Shown one piece after another: positions 10,801 through 23,699 of a stretch of DNA of 64,000 nucleotides. Position 1 is the stretch's first letter. Each line of letters opens with the position of its first letter. The notes beneath the pieces are model-generated. The model made no database searches and was not told the DNA's origin. It was given only the letters and a program-made list of their open reading frames with translations. The DNA is from Bactrocera neohumeralis. Taxonomy: Eukaryota; Arthropoda; Insecta; Diptera; Tephritidae. The DNA lies in assembly GCF_024586455.1 (NCBI RefSeq), contig NC_065923.1:1674001-1738000 (forward strand), in the 5' to 3' direction. The translations under genes and the position numbers were made by a program.

Positions 10801-13800
10801 CAAAAGTATAAAAAAGCGATCACTTACTCTGACGTCATTAGCACTTTATGAACCCAATGAGAATTGCTCGTGCATTTTCAGATTTATTTATTTCATGGAA
10901 GTTATTGTAAAACTTTGAACCTCCCTCTGGTTCGAAATTAAACAAAATTAATTAAGATTGCATTGTAAAAATAAATAATACAAAATTATTATAAACTTCT
11001 TTTCAAAATTTTATTAGAAAAAAATCATTTATAAAAAAGTCCCAAAATAATTGTTAAAAAAAATTAGTCATTTTAGTAAAACTCGTTTAGTAATGAAGTT
11101 TTTTAGAAAATTTTTGATAAATATGTTACCGTTTTTTGTTTCTACAGGTTCATTCTGAGTGATTATTAGCTAAAACTGACAACAGGTGGCGCTGTAATAC
11201 ATATTTTTTACTCTTGTGGTACGTCCAGGGAAACATATTTTTTTTTCATAATTTCAAAGCAGACTAATGCAGTTTTCGTTGTAAATTAACGAAGTCTAGA
11301 ACAAATATAGTCGGTGGAGAGATTGCTCACAGTTTTTCTTTACTAGACTTTGGGTAAGAAGTATGACTTACTATATAAAAGTTTTTTGATTACGTGCCGT
11401 TAGCAAACTCTATAAATTTTTTTCGTGTATTGTAACGTTGGTTTTGCCGATTATTTTAGAATTATAACTAAAATTAGCTGTAACGTATGAATGTGTCATA
11501 ATATTCATAATTTATTCGAAGAAAATATCTGCAAAAAATAGTTTAATATTGTTCTTTAAAAGAAATGGACCATTGAATTCAATTTCAGGGTTAATTAAGA
11601 TTCAATTTAATAATAAATAGAATTTGCATAAATAAATAGATATATAATAAGAGATTACGAGAATGGCGGAAACGGGACTAATAAAATAGGGCTTTCAAGT
11701 TAGCTAGGAAGCTTTCTTCTACCAGCAACAGCCAATAAACAATATTTATACACGACATAATATTGACTAGTTTATAAGTTGTTGACAAGGATCCGCAAAA
11801 GCTACTAAAAAGCTTTTAAGCGGTCTTCAATTATTATTTAGAAGATTTTTAATGAAAAATCTTTAAGCTCGTATCTAAGTGGATTTTGAGGTTAGGCAGT
11901 CTACATAATTACATATGGCTACACTGTGCGGAATTAGTTTAACCAAAGGCATGAAAAAAATCTAAGAGAAGTAAGAGTGCCAAATACGACTGCTTTTCGG
12001 AATTTTATCTCTAGTTTTTGGAAGAATTAGACTTGTGTAGCCGCTTGAAAGGATATGGGCAGCTTCTTGGGAAGAAACGTGTGCACAATTTTAGAACGAA
12101 ATCTCAAAAACTGAGGGTCTTAGAGAAATTGTGGTGACCCCACCAAACGTGTGGACATCCACCTCGATATTAAGAAATACGAGTATGTACTTATATACGT
12201 ACATAAATGGAAATTTAATTTTAAACTTAAAAACTTAATTAATTTAAAATTAAAAAAAAAATAATAACAATTTAAAAGTTCTTTTGTTAAAACGATAACT
12301 TAAATTAAAAATTTAGTTTTAAGAAGTATACAGTTCAAGAAGAATCAGTTCACGACTAGCTCGAAATGGACTGGTTGCAAATCTATGAATGTTCCCACTA
12401 GTTCAAACAAGCCAAATTAAATCTGAAGAAAAAACAAAAAAAATAAAATAAAAATTCATTTAGTGCACATAATTATGTTGATATGTATATAAGTATGTAC
12501 TATACATACATACAACTGCACAAATATTAAACATATTGAAGTGGTGGTTTGTTCAACAACCAGGAAGTGTTGGTGTATATAATTTTGCCATTGCTCCAGT
12601 TAAATTGTATTTCTGCGATTCAATCACATTCATCTGTATATGTACATACATATGTATGTACACAGATATCAATATGTTTGAACAGGCATGCGTTTGTGCA
12701 TGAAACTCGCAATAAAATTGTTAAAGTCGTTCAATTGTAAAATTAAGTAACTTTTCGCCAAGCAAACGCCCAATTGGCAACAACAACAACAGCTGATAAG
12801 TAAAGCGTATGTGTTTGTGTATATGCGTGGTAAATATGATTTGCTACTTTGGTGCAAAAAGTATTTAATCTTTCGAAAAGGTGGGTATGGGACATGCATG
12901 AATTTTATTGAAGTGCTGACTAGTAGCACCAAACAACAAAACGTAAAATAAAGTCAATAAGAAATGTGAAAAAATGAATGTAAATATATTGTTTTTCAAA
13001 CATTGAGGATCCGTTTATATGAATCTACTAAAAGTCTCTAAAACTCTGAGTTGTTAATTTTTTATGATTCTCACTATTCAAAGTTGACAATATATATATA
13101 CCTCAAGCTTTGCTTTTGCGTTATTGTTGCTTCTGCCACCAAACAACGGTTTCAGCTAATCATTCAACGTGCTTTGGAATTCACCTTACTTTCATTTTGG
13201 CAATAAAACACATAATTTGTTTCGTTTTCTTGACATTTTGCCAATTACCATTAAGTCAGTTCACTAATTACAGCTATTTCAAAACATATTTGTGGTTATG
13301 GTGGCTTTGGTTTGTTGTTCGAAGGAATTTTGAATGCCTAAAGGGGTTTAAGACTCGATTCTAAATAAGGGTTAAATATAGAAACTATAATATACAGATG
13401 TATACCAAATTTGTTCCCGATTGCCGACATATAAAAACAAGATATTATACATTTTTACTATCACTTTTGAAATAAGCTCTTGAGCCAATAGAAGCATGCC
13501 TTGGCTTTGGTCTTCAGTAGCTTCAGTGCCTTTAGCGATTTTTGGTTTTGTTTGTTAGACAATTTGGACGTCATATTAATAAACTCACGTCCCGATACTT
13601 GATACATTTTAAAAATGTGGGACCCTCAACTAAGATGAGGGTCAATCATCTCTTTTGCGATCTCTACTCGAAGTCTTTTTTGTTACGAGTCTAGCATTGA
13701 CTCTATTCATACCCAAAACATTAACCAAAAGGTATCGGTTCAACAGAGATGTTGAGATTCACTGATGTCACACGAGAATTCTAAGCAATGTGTCTTTCAA

Positions 13801-15687
13801 TTTTTCGATGTCATTGTCATTAATAGAGGAGAAGGGACAACTCGCTGAGGTAAGCTGTGACGACTTACTAACGTCATTTAACTTTGTTTTTTTTTTTAAT
13901 TTTCATGTATGTGGCAACCCATCTTTTAGTTTGGTAAACATATATTTGATTATTTATTGAATATAAGTAAATTGAGTCTTCCACGAAAAAGCTGGCGATT
14001 AAATGCACTTGAACAAACGCTGGAGTTTCATTTGTGCAGTTATTACTTATCATTAGCACATGATAACACTTGTGAATCAAAATATGAGTATATATAGAGG
14101 TAAATTTATCGCTGCACATGACAATTCTCCCGTAATTGTGTGCCTTTTTTGAAGCATCTGTTTCGACTGAGAGCTCTGCGTTGTTTGTTCGGACTCAACG
14201 TGTAGGCCGATGGGGATCGCATGCAATTACATATGCACATTAGGGTGGGACAGCGTGTGATCCGTGCGTTTATAGGTTTATGTAGGTGCATGTATATCAG
14301 AAGCTTAATGCGTGTGTGTTGTTGTTGGTGGCTTGTAGCAATTAGTTGCACATGTTATTTTAGTTTTTCTTTATTTTTTGCCATTTCTCACGTTCTTCAT
14401 TGTTATTGTTGTTGCTTTTTTCACATTTGCATTAGCTGAACTTAACAGAAGCCCACTGCTTTACACCACGGTGTCAACTAGTCACTTATGGACGTGTATG
14501 TGTCAGTGAATGTGTGTGCTCCAGAAGTTTTCTCTGCGCTTTAACGTGTTTTTCGTCTTTTGTTTTTATCCAGTTTTAATGGGTTTTATCGCTTTGTTCA
14601 AGTTTTTATTTAATGCAGCTTTTTGTTTCGTTTAAACGCGCTTCTAAGCCAAAGTTTACTTTGTTCTTGGCTCATTTTCTTTGCTGCACGCTGACATGTT
14701 ATTAGTAATCCAATAGTTATGGGGGATATTTATATACATAAATTAGGTGTTTTGCCCAATTTGCATTACATAAGATTTATAACATTTCAATTCTGACTTT
14801 CTGATGTATTGATTTTTTCTTTTAAAAATTACAAATATTAAAATTTTCCTAAAATTTTACTTCTAAGATATCGCTAGTTCGAATTTCACCTTAAAAACTG
14901 TTTTCTGCTAAGGCAACTGTGTATGTATGTATGAATACTCACTAGCCTAAGATTTTTCGGTGGTTGTCTCCTCTACTAAATACTTTCAGCGGCAGTGGGT
15001 TATTTGTGCGCCCGTTATCTCGTCTTTATGTACAAATATACACAGGTAATTAATTATATATATGCAGATGTGTGTATATATGTATATGTGTTGAAATGTT
15101 TATAAGCACCGCTCAATGGCTCCAATTACTTCATTTGCTTTTATTGTTTTCTACATTTACTTTTCTTTTTATGACCGTGATATTTTATTTCCACAAATTT
15201 TTATACCGTTTACTTTTATCTTATCTCTTATCACAGCCTCGCAGATTGATAACGCACACTTGTTCATTTAAAAAACTTTTCACGCTCTTTGAAGCATCTT
15301 TCGTCAATTTGTGTTTGTTAGTCACTGCAAGAAACTAAAAATTTATCAATTTCGTTGTCGTGTTTCTTAAATTGCACTAAAATAATTTTTATGTTGTTTT
15401 ATTTACGAATTATTTTATTAGCCTCCACTAATTTATACAGGTGCTCTTTCGTTTACCTACACTTGGTTACTAAACGCCGACGAAAACGCCACTGCAGCAC
15501 TTCAACCCTCGCGAGCCAACTGATCGTCGGTGAGAAACAAAATTACTGCATGTTCGCTCATTGGCGCTTGGTTCCATTATCGTTGGCAATAAAGTTGGTC
15601 AGTGATTCACAAACTTTTCTCGTCATGTTGCTCAAAATAAGAGATGGAGTGAGCGAGAGAAAAGAGAGAGAAAAAATATATAGCATA
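10801..15687. other. Long AT-rich stretch with relic repeats, no gene recognised
   Basis: Almost five kilobases show no defensible exon. Visible features are a relic of the ACTGAGGG-containing dispersed repeat near 12045-12130 and a perfect 8-bp hairpin at 13621-13643. There are also CAACAACAACAAC near 12779 and a GAGA-rich run near 15650-15675. It is probably intronic or intergenic. Confidence 0.45.
13621..13643. repeat. Short perfect hairpin (8-bp stem)
   Basis: GACCCTCA and TGAGGGTC enclose a 7-base loop. No gene end is recognised beside it, so a role is not implied. Confidence 0.4.
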
Positions 15688-16743
15688 ACAAGTAAGGAAG
15701 GGTTAAGTTCGGGTGTCACCGAACATTTTATACTCTCGCATGATAAAGTGATAATCGAGATTTCATTATACGTCATTTACATATTTTTCAAATACCGTAT
15801 TTTTGTAAAGTTTTATTCAGCTATCATCATTGGTTCCTAATGTATATATTATACAGAGAAGGCATCAGATGGAATTCAAAATAGCGTTATATTGGAAGAA
15901 GGCGTGGTTGTGAACCGATTTCACCCATATTTTGTACATGTCATCAGGGTGTTAAGAAAATATTATATACCGAATTTCATTGAAATCGGTCTAGTAGTTC
16001 CTGAGATATGGTTTTTGGTCCATAAGTGGGCGAGGCCACGCCCATTTTCAATTTTAAAAGCCTCCAGCTTTCTTCTGCCCTTTCTTCCGTAAAATTAAGT
16101 GTTTCTGACGTTTTTTGTTAGTCCGTTAACGCACTTTTAGTGATTTTCAACATAACCTTTGTATGGGAGGTGGGCGTGGTTATTATCCGATTTCTTCCAT
16201 TTTTGAACTGTATATGGAAATGCCTGAAGAAAACGATTCTGTAGAGTTTGGTTGACATAGCTATAGTAGTTTCCGAGATACGTACAAAAAACTTAGTAGG
16301 GGGCGGGGCCACACCCACTTTTCCAAAAAAATTACATCCAAATATGCCCCTCCCTAATGCGATCCCTTGTGCCAAATTTCACTTTAATATCATTATTTAT
16401 GGCTTAGTTATGACACTTTATAAGTTTTCGGTTTCCGCCATTTTGTGGGCGTGGCAGTGGGCCGATTTTGCCCATCTTCGAACTTGACCTTCTTATGGAG
16501 CCAAGGAATACGTGTACCAAGTTTCATCATGATATCTCAATTTTTACTCAAGTTACAGCTTGCACGGACGGACGGACAGACGGACGGACAGACAGACATC
16601 CGGATTTCGACTCTACTCGTCACCCTGATCACTTTGGTATATATAAGTTATGATCTGACTCTTTTAGTTTTAGGACTTAAAACAACCGTTATGTGAACAA
16701 AAGAAGACTCTCCTTAGCAACATATATAGCGAGAGTATAAAAA
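15688..16743 (+). mobile_element. Interspersed noncoding repeat, family A, copy 1 (full length)
   Basis: This element starts ACAAGTAAGG and ends GCGAGAGTATAAAAA. Near the start is a hairpin GTTCGG-GTGTCA-CCGAAC, followed at once by TTTATACTCTCGC, which is the inverted complement of the 3' end. Other marks are hairpin-forming GTGGGCG/CGCCCA boxes and a GACGGACAGA-type tandem tract near 16565-16595. No coding frame is conserved beyond what nucleotide similarity explains. Two further copies in this window share the same ends, which defines the family boundaries. No clear target duplication was found. Ends with this layout suggest a nonautonomous element, but I cannot assign a superfamily. Confidence 0.8.
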
Positions 16744-17940
16744 TAGTTCAATCATTCAAATTCCCTTGCTTTTATATCTTTCAATATTTCAAGTACGAAG
16801 AGAAAGGAGGGATCGGTTCATCATCATATCGGATTACTTGTCTGCTCAAACGGACTAGCCCATCAGTTTTGGAGGAATATCTCGATTGAAGTTTAATAAA
16901 CAGGAATATTTATTAATTTACCAATATTTTATTAAAACGGTTGGCTATATCGAAGAAAAGTGGTCAGTTAAGTGAGTAGCATGCTAAGCCCATCATAGCT
17001 CAAACAATATTCGTCACTTTTACGGCGACAATGCTTACTGATCATTAAATTAACGTGCGAACCCTCTTCTTTGAGTAGTGTTGACAATCCCACCAAAAAT
17101 GTAGTACTTGTGATATCTATACATTTTTGGATGAATACACTTTGATATTGCCTTAGAGACGAGAGCTTCTAAGACCTCATTATATGTATTTCATAATTGA
17201 TCCAACCTAACCATTAAGACATAGCTGTCTTACCGGCCAAAATATGGCATGTCAATAGCTCAGTGTTTCAGATCTAACGCTGTATAAATAACGGAGATTC
17301 TTTTCCATGGATTATTTTATTTTAGAAGAGCGTTAACAGAGAAAACTAGATAATAAGTATTTTATTATTTTAAAAGATCGCGAGCAATGTAGGTTTGGAA
17401 TACAAACCTATATGACCGAAGCTATATAGAAAAGTCAAATTTGTTAAATTCCAGTCCAAAAACTTTTAAGGAAACACGGATACGCTTTTATTTTAAACTT
17501 CTGCACCTAAATTTCTGATTTGAAGTTTCAAAGGCTCCTCTACTTCAGAATAGAACCACAATTTTTAGGCAAATATCCCTTTGAAGGTCACCCCTAAGAT
17601 ATTTCCGCCTGCTCAGGAGTAGTTAGGAATACTTCACGGATTTATGTAAACCGATTGAAGTGTTAACTTTGATTTTCAAAATAACTACTTCCGCTGTTCC
17701 TAAACTTCTAAACATATACATACATACACTGTGGACAACAAAATTCAGCTTCATTTCCTAAAAAATCATGTCGCTATGTTTAGTTATTTGTAATGTCTCA
17801 TCCTGCAACTACAGAAACTTACTTCGAAAATCATTGCTAGATAATTTAACAGAATCGTTCTTTTCGCGTATCCTTTTTCGATGGACCTGTTGGAAATTTG
17901 AGTAAATAGTGTGGAGAGCGGCATTTTTACCAAAATTTCC
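16744..17940. other. AT-rich DNA, nothing recognised
   Basis: I see no splice pairs, promoter motifs or repeat termini here. CCAACCTAACC near 17200 resembles a short transposon-tail motif but is isolated. Confidence 0.4.
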
Positions 17941-17979
17941 ATAATTTTACACGGCAACCGTAAGCGTGCTCTCTGTCGG

Positions 17980-18312
17980 TGAGTTTTATGGAACGGGGTC
18001 GAACGTGCCGTACTATCAGCTAATAGATGTCGCGAGGCTCGAAAACAAGAAACAGCTGTTTGTTTCCGCCATTTCAAATGAAATTTTCGTTTAGTTGCCG
18101 AAATTTGCGTGTCGCGAATGTTATCCGTGACTTTTTGGTGAAATTTGTGCATTTTAATTGTTCATTGTGTTTAGTTTTAGGTGATGAAGTGCCATTAGTG
18201 TTATTAATTAGTGTTTAAAGAAGAATAAAGTGAAATGAAGCATTAAAAAGTGCAAGTTTGCAAGAAAAGTATTTGCTGCTCAGCAAGTGTGTGCCGCAGT
18301 TCCTTTATTGTT
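17980..18312 (+). other. Candidate noncoding first exon with donor at 18312
   Basis: The plus strand from about 18000 to 18312 has the texture of a fly 5' untranslated exon. It is moderately GC-rich, has short upstream ATGs with early stops and is rich in AAGTG. It ends TATTGTT followed by GTAAGTCTTC, a near-consensus donor. A second donor-like GTGAGT lies at 17980. I found no initiator/DPE pair to fix the start and no downstream coding partner in the next kilobases, so this is inference from composition and one splice site. Confidence 0.35.
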
Positions 18313-21060
18313 GTAAGTCTTCTAACTTATGAGAATAAGAATATATATTTTGTGCAGTTTTTGTAGTTTTGTGTAAAGTAGATTTGTATTTTAATAATTT
18401 TGATGAAATACATTCTTGACTGCATTGTTGGTTTTATTGTATCAGCGCTGCTCTCTCATCTGACTCTTGCTCCGAGTACAATGAGTTAAGCGTAGATGGT
18501 AATTTCACAGCATTTCTTGTTTATATAATAGGCTCTTGGCATAAGCTTCTTTAAGTTAAGCCAATTAGTTAGGTAATTTTTGGATAACGTTTCAAGCTTT
18601 CTTCCATTGACAAAAAATTGTATTGTTTAAAAGAAAAACACAGTTTTGTAGCTAAATTAAATTTTGTTAAATTCTTTCGAGCATAATTGAGTTAATCGAA
18701 GGCTATTCACCGATTATAACGATTTTCCTACTTTTCATTATAAATTTTGTAGCCTTGATCTTGTGTTTAATCATTTGATATCTCTAGAGTTTTCGTTATG
18801 TCTATAAAATTTATTTTACGTTCTCGAACTAATGGGTCTGAAACATTCACATGTTTCCCTCTCGACTTAAGGGCATTTGGTACTGATTATTATTTAAGGC
18901 ATCGTTACAAGAATTTGTTTACTTCGGATAATTATGCAGTAAAACTGTCCTACAAACTAATCGATTAAACTCAAGACCTTGTGTGAAAAACGTTTCTATT
19001 TTAAGACGTATTTTCTCGAAATTTGACATACATACGTTATTATAGAATATGTATATCTTTACAAACTCCAAACAAACTGTTCAGGTCGGACTACTATAGC
19101 ATTTAGTTGCCTGCCAAACAGACCGATCAAAATCAAAATAAAGATCTTTTCTGCAATAGAAAAGGACCTGGGAAGGATATTATGATTACATTGCAGGCCT
19201 TAAAATTTTGTATTATAATTTGAAACATGTAAAACAAAACTGAAGGAAACCAAAGCTGAAATATGTAGTATCCGAGCTGCCACTTTGTGTCCATTCTATT
19301 AAAACCTCATCATTTAGTGTCATTGAAAATGGCGTCTATTGTCGGCTTTTTGAATTTCTAGCACACAAAATTGCGCTTGACCTAAAACTACTAAGTCACT
19401 TATTGTGAACCATGGTTTGTAGAACGATGTTGTCCTGACTTTTAACCGATTTCTGTCGTATGTTTGTTAACTAGGGTAATTTTTTCAAATAGGCAGGACG
19501 ACTTACGTCAAAAAATGTAATACGTTGAGACTCTGCGAACCCTTGAAAGGTATCAGACCTATTTTGATACGTTTTTCTCACGTATTCAGTAAAGTAGACG
19601 TTTAAGAAAGGTTGCAAGCTTTTTTCAAATAATACTCACTAATTTTTGATCAAAATTTAAAAAGTTCAGTGCTGCCAATTTTATAAGATAATAAGTTTCT
19701 TTGACACTATTACATAATACTAGAAGGACTAGTGGAACATATCACATTTGACCAAATGACAAAGATTCGCAAGCACAATTACCTCCACATTCATTATGCC
19801 TCCTTAAAATAGCTAAATAATTAACCATAAATTTGTTCTCGAATAAATTAAATACTGTCTATCCATCCATGTGGCACATACATAAATCTACAATTAGAAG
19901 GTTAAAATCAATTTGCCACAAGAATGCCCAAAAGTACCTTATTGCTGCCAACTACTGAACGCTGCCGAATGCTCATAAGCACGTACACACATTGACTTCG
20001 CCTGCGAGCACATTCATCCATTCTCGAACCCAAGCTGCTTTGCTGTTGTGGCACTGCAATACGTTCATCAAATCGGTGTGTGTGCGTATAAATGTTTCAC
20101 CAAGCATTGAATTCAATTGCAGCAAAAGTACACTTAAGAAAATTTATGCACGAGTGCTTCGGCAGCGACAAACTGCAGCAACACCGAGCAGACATGCCAA
20201 TATTCTTGTTAAGTTGCTTGTAATTAGCCAAAAGAAAGAAATAAAACCCTAAACTACCGGAGAGGGGTGTGCAATTGTGTGGTGTTGGCTGGTTGCTTGC
20301 TCGCGCGGTGAGCCCGGTGCTGCTTCAATTTCTCCTAAATTTAAGTTCATGTATGAAAACGTTATTGTATTATTCCTGTATGCATCTGAGTGTGTGTGTG
20401 TGTGCGAGCGCATACAAGCAATTGCTGAACCCCCCGTACACATTTGTGGATTGAATTGCCATCAAGGGATTCATAATTTCTGTAAAACTCAAAGCAGAAG
20501 GAGAAGAAGTTGAAAGAGAAGCAACAGGCAAAGTCATTAGAGCACAGTGACCACAGACGGTGGTTGTGTATACATATATGGATCTACATAGATTTATATG
20601 GTTTTCAGGCTTCTCGGTGACTGTGTGTGTACTCTCAGGATATGCTGCTTTCCTCCTACGAATTGTGGACTGCGGGAATGCAGGAAGAGAAACAGTTTGC
20701 AGCAGAATCGTGTTTAAATTACCGTTACTGGCCAGTGCTTTGGTGTTATTACATATATACTTATATACACACATACATGCTTAACATAATTATTTCTACA
20801 TCAACTTGTGGCTGATTAATTGATGATGTGTTTATCTGAAGGGACGAAGCTTTTATAAAGCTGATTAATTTCCACTGCAAGAAAATTATAATTAATCACG
20901 AATTTGAAGATCGTCAATACGGAGTCAGGCGATTAATCGTTAGCGAATTTGCGGCAAGCGCAGCTGCTTTGGTTAATTGTTTGTTTGTATATTTACGAAA
21001 TATTAGTATATTATATAGTAATTAATTAGGCTTAAATATGTCAAATATATTTGTTTATTA
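18313..21060. other. AT-rich DNA with simple repeats, no gene recognised
   Basis: This is noncoding by appearance. It has a (TG)n tract at about 20389-20404 and a moderately GC-rich patch near 19990-20300 that yields only unconvincing short frames. Confidence 0.4.
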
Positions 21061-21790
21061 GGGTGAGGCAAAAAGGATTATGTATAGTTAACCGGATTTT
21101 TGAAAATCCTGATATGAGTTATATGGAGGCTAAAGTAAGTTATCATCCAATTTTGTCCATTTAAGGCACAGAGATGCACCGTTTAATAAAGCTACCTTAT
21201 TGGCTATCCAAATTTCTGTAACATCTCACAGATTGGCCGATATTTTCGATAAAAAAACTGGCAATAGGAACCAAGGTCCACATATTGGATGCGATTGAAT
21301 AGATTTGGTCCCACAATTGGATTGAGAATTGTTTGTCATAAGGTGGCACACCTCACATCTGTTATATGGGAAGTAATGTATGAATGTCAAGTTAATATTA
21401 CCTCCCAAATTTGGCCGAAATCGGTCGAGTAGGTCCAGAGATAAGGACTTTCACCTAATGTGGGTGCTGATAGAGTTTGAAGAATTAGATTATTTTATAA
21501 TGAGATTTTTGAAAGTTATCTACGAGGAGCGATTTTACTAGAAATCTAAACTTTTTGCTGATAGAAACTGCAATCAAGCCCTTCATAGGGGTAGTGCACA
21601 TCTTTAAAATTTGGGGTCGATTCTCAAAAAATGAGGGAATACTTAGTTCGCGCATATATGTACGTACAGACAGACATACGAACAGACGGACATGGCTCAA
21701 TGGGATAAGCTCATTATACTGATCGTTTACTTATGAATAGAATTTATGGGATCTCCGACGTAAATATAGCTTCCTTGACGCGATCAAAGG
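21061..21790 (+). repeat. Degenerate dispersed repeat, family B
   Basis: The stretch carries recurring phrases of an old dispersed repeat: CCGAAATCGGTCGAGTAGGT, GGGTCGATTCTCAAAAAATG, a GACAGACATACGAACAGACG tract, then GGGATCTCCGACG. Matching fragments occur near 12045-12130 (middle) and 54495-54610 (3' end). It is noncoding. It resembles family A in plan, with a tandem GACGGA tract near the 3' end, but the sequence differs. Confidence 0.5.
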
Positions 21791-22199
21791 GAACCTCAAA
21801 CTACCAACAAAGAAGGAAGTGATAAGTATTGGAATAATCGGAAGACAATGCTTGTAATGTATTTGCTTTCTTTTATTAAAGCTAAATGATACATATCAAC
21901 TTCAGAGGGAACTATCATATATTACTAAGCAAATAGAAAATGTCCCTAGGCCTTGAGTTCACATATTTTATGAAATATCGATGTTCAGCATAGCCTATGT
22001 TGGGAATAACTTTGCTATTATGACGTTTAGGATATATCATACACTTATTAGATTTTTCCGACAGGGTTTGCCAATTTTTGATTTTTTTTCAAACAAATAA
22101 TAAATACATTTTGCAAATTCTACCAAATTTAAAATCATAAAATGTTTCACCTTTTATTAAACAGCATAACTATTTTAATTTTTTATTTAAAATCATCTG

Positions 22200-23300
22200 G
22201 ATAAATTCGTTATTTTCACTGCTCTTTCATAATTTCGCCATTTTGCTTACTCGATTGCCTGCCTTCTCGTGTGCCCGCCCGCTCCTTGTCCAGCAGCAGC
22301 ATCAGTAATGCCTCGGTGAAAGCCACTAAAGTGTTTGGAAATCCCGCACGTACTAAATGGAATTTAACTAATTGCACACCATTCCTTCGCCGCCAAGCAA
22401 TAGCGCAGCTGCCGCGCCAAGGCAAAACTCGGTTTGAAAACCGGCGTCGCTAGTCGCCGCGCTCCTTTGCTATTTTTCTGCATACCTCCTCTTAGCCTTA
22501 GCTGGCAAAGTCGGGCATTTTTTTAACGCCACTCAAGCGCTCACAGCTACGCGCGGCATTTGTTTGCGCACACATCATTCCATTTGCACAACGCGCAACT
22601 ATGCCGCTGCAGCACCGCCAGCAACAACAATCACGCGCCACCGTACTGCCACAACAGTAGCGAGCAGAAGCAGCGTCAACTTTGTTGCTAATATTGGCCA
22701 CAGAATTTTGTGCATCGTTCGCAGCATGCACGCTGATTAGAGTTGTGGTTGACAGCAGGCATGTCAGTGGCGTCGCACACTTGCGCACGTCGCTGCAGTC
22801 CTATTGGCAGCTGCTGGCGTAATGCTGAAAACAGCGCGTTTATAAAAGCATTCGTTAAACACTTTAAAATTTTGCATAATAATAAATTACTTCCCACCAC
22901 ATACTCACCACGACACACATACACACAAACATGCATATCATTCCGCGATAAATTCTCCAATTTTGCTTTCATCAAACATGCTTGGGATCGGCGCGCGCAC
23001 TCTCCTCGTCTCCAGCTCATTGGAAATTCCATTTATAATTTTGAAAATCTCATTTATCAGCCATACTTGCCACATATTTTCTTAGTTTGCAGCTCAAACA
23101 CTCATATGCAAATTTTTGTTGCACCAAATGGCCACGTTGCGGCAACTTTGGCTCTCCACTGTGTCTCCAACACTTTCCTCTTGCTCCCGTTTGTTATCCT
23201 CGCTAAATTGTTTTTCTGCGCTTCCTCAAAATACTTTCTCGCGGATCGCTTAAGTACGAGTATGTGTGGCGCGAAGTGAATTATGCTGTGATAGTCGGTC
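22200..23300. other. GC-rich island, possibly regulatory
   Basis: Composition is raised, with CAG, GCC and CGC runs, and short Arg/Cys/Ala-rich frames appear on both strands. None resembles a known domain, and none has flanking splice sites that favour it. I read this as promoter, enhancer or untranslated sequence, not as a protein. Confidence 0.3.
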
Positions 23301-23366
23301 AATAGCACAAATACAACAATGATTCAACTTCCACGGACATGGTCGTACATGGAATGACGAAAAATA

Positions 23367-23690
23367 TTATATAAAGTCAAAAATATTTTGGAGAAGAATC
23401 TTTAAATTTTCTAAATTTCTAATAAGAGTTTTGTTATCATTTTTAGTGAATGTTAAGATTTTTAGCTCACTAGAAATGGCATCAAGCTCGTTTGGGTGCT
23501 TGGTCACAACAGAATCGCTTGCAACTGCCGATAAGCTAGCCAGAGAGGCCACCCTTGCCCTGCTCACATCGGAATGGGATCGAGTTGGATCTTCATTATC
23601 ATCCTGCGTTCTAGCATTGAACCAGTCGCTCAGGTACTGGGCGTCAATTAGCGCCTGCCAAACCGGAAGACTTAGCCGAAACTGCCCTTA
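23367..23690 (-). CDS. Possible coding exon or retro-element fragment, unrecognised
   Basis: On the minus strand a frame opens after a CAG and reads FRLSLPVWQALIDAQYLSDW, then NARTQDDNEDPTRSHSDVSR, then a serine/alanine-rich stretch (ARVASLASLSAVASDSVV), then an AT-rich tail to a stop at 23367. The first 75 or so codons have balanced composition and G/C-rich third positions, unlike the local background. The tail after about 23455 drifts to AT-rich codons and may be intron, with a possible donor at GTGAGC near 23473. Acceptors near 23689 or 23707 are possible. I do not recognise the protein. A cellular exon or a fragment of a retrotransposon Gag-like frame are the two options. Confidence 0.3.
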
Positions 23691-23699
23691 GCCGTCTGA

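Noticed and set aside
14106..14439. Short open frames on both strands
   Set aside because: They overlap each other on opposite strands with Cys/Tyr/His-rich low-complexity text and no homology that I recognise.
15892..16696. Small frames inside the family A repeat that recur in copies 2 and 3
   Set aside because: The recurrence follows from nucleotide similarity between copies. Stops and indels do not respect the frame.
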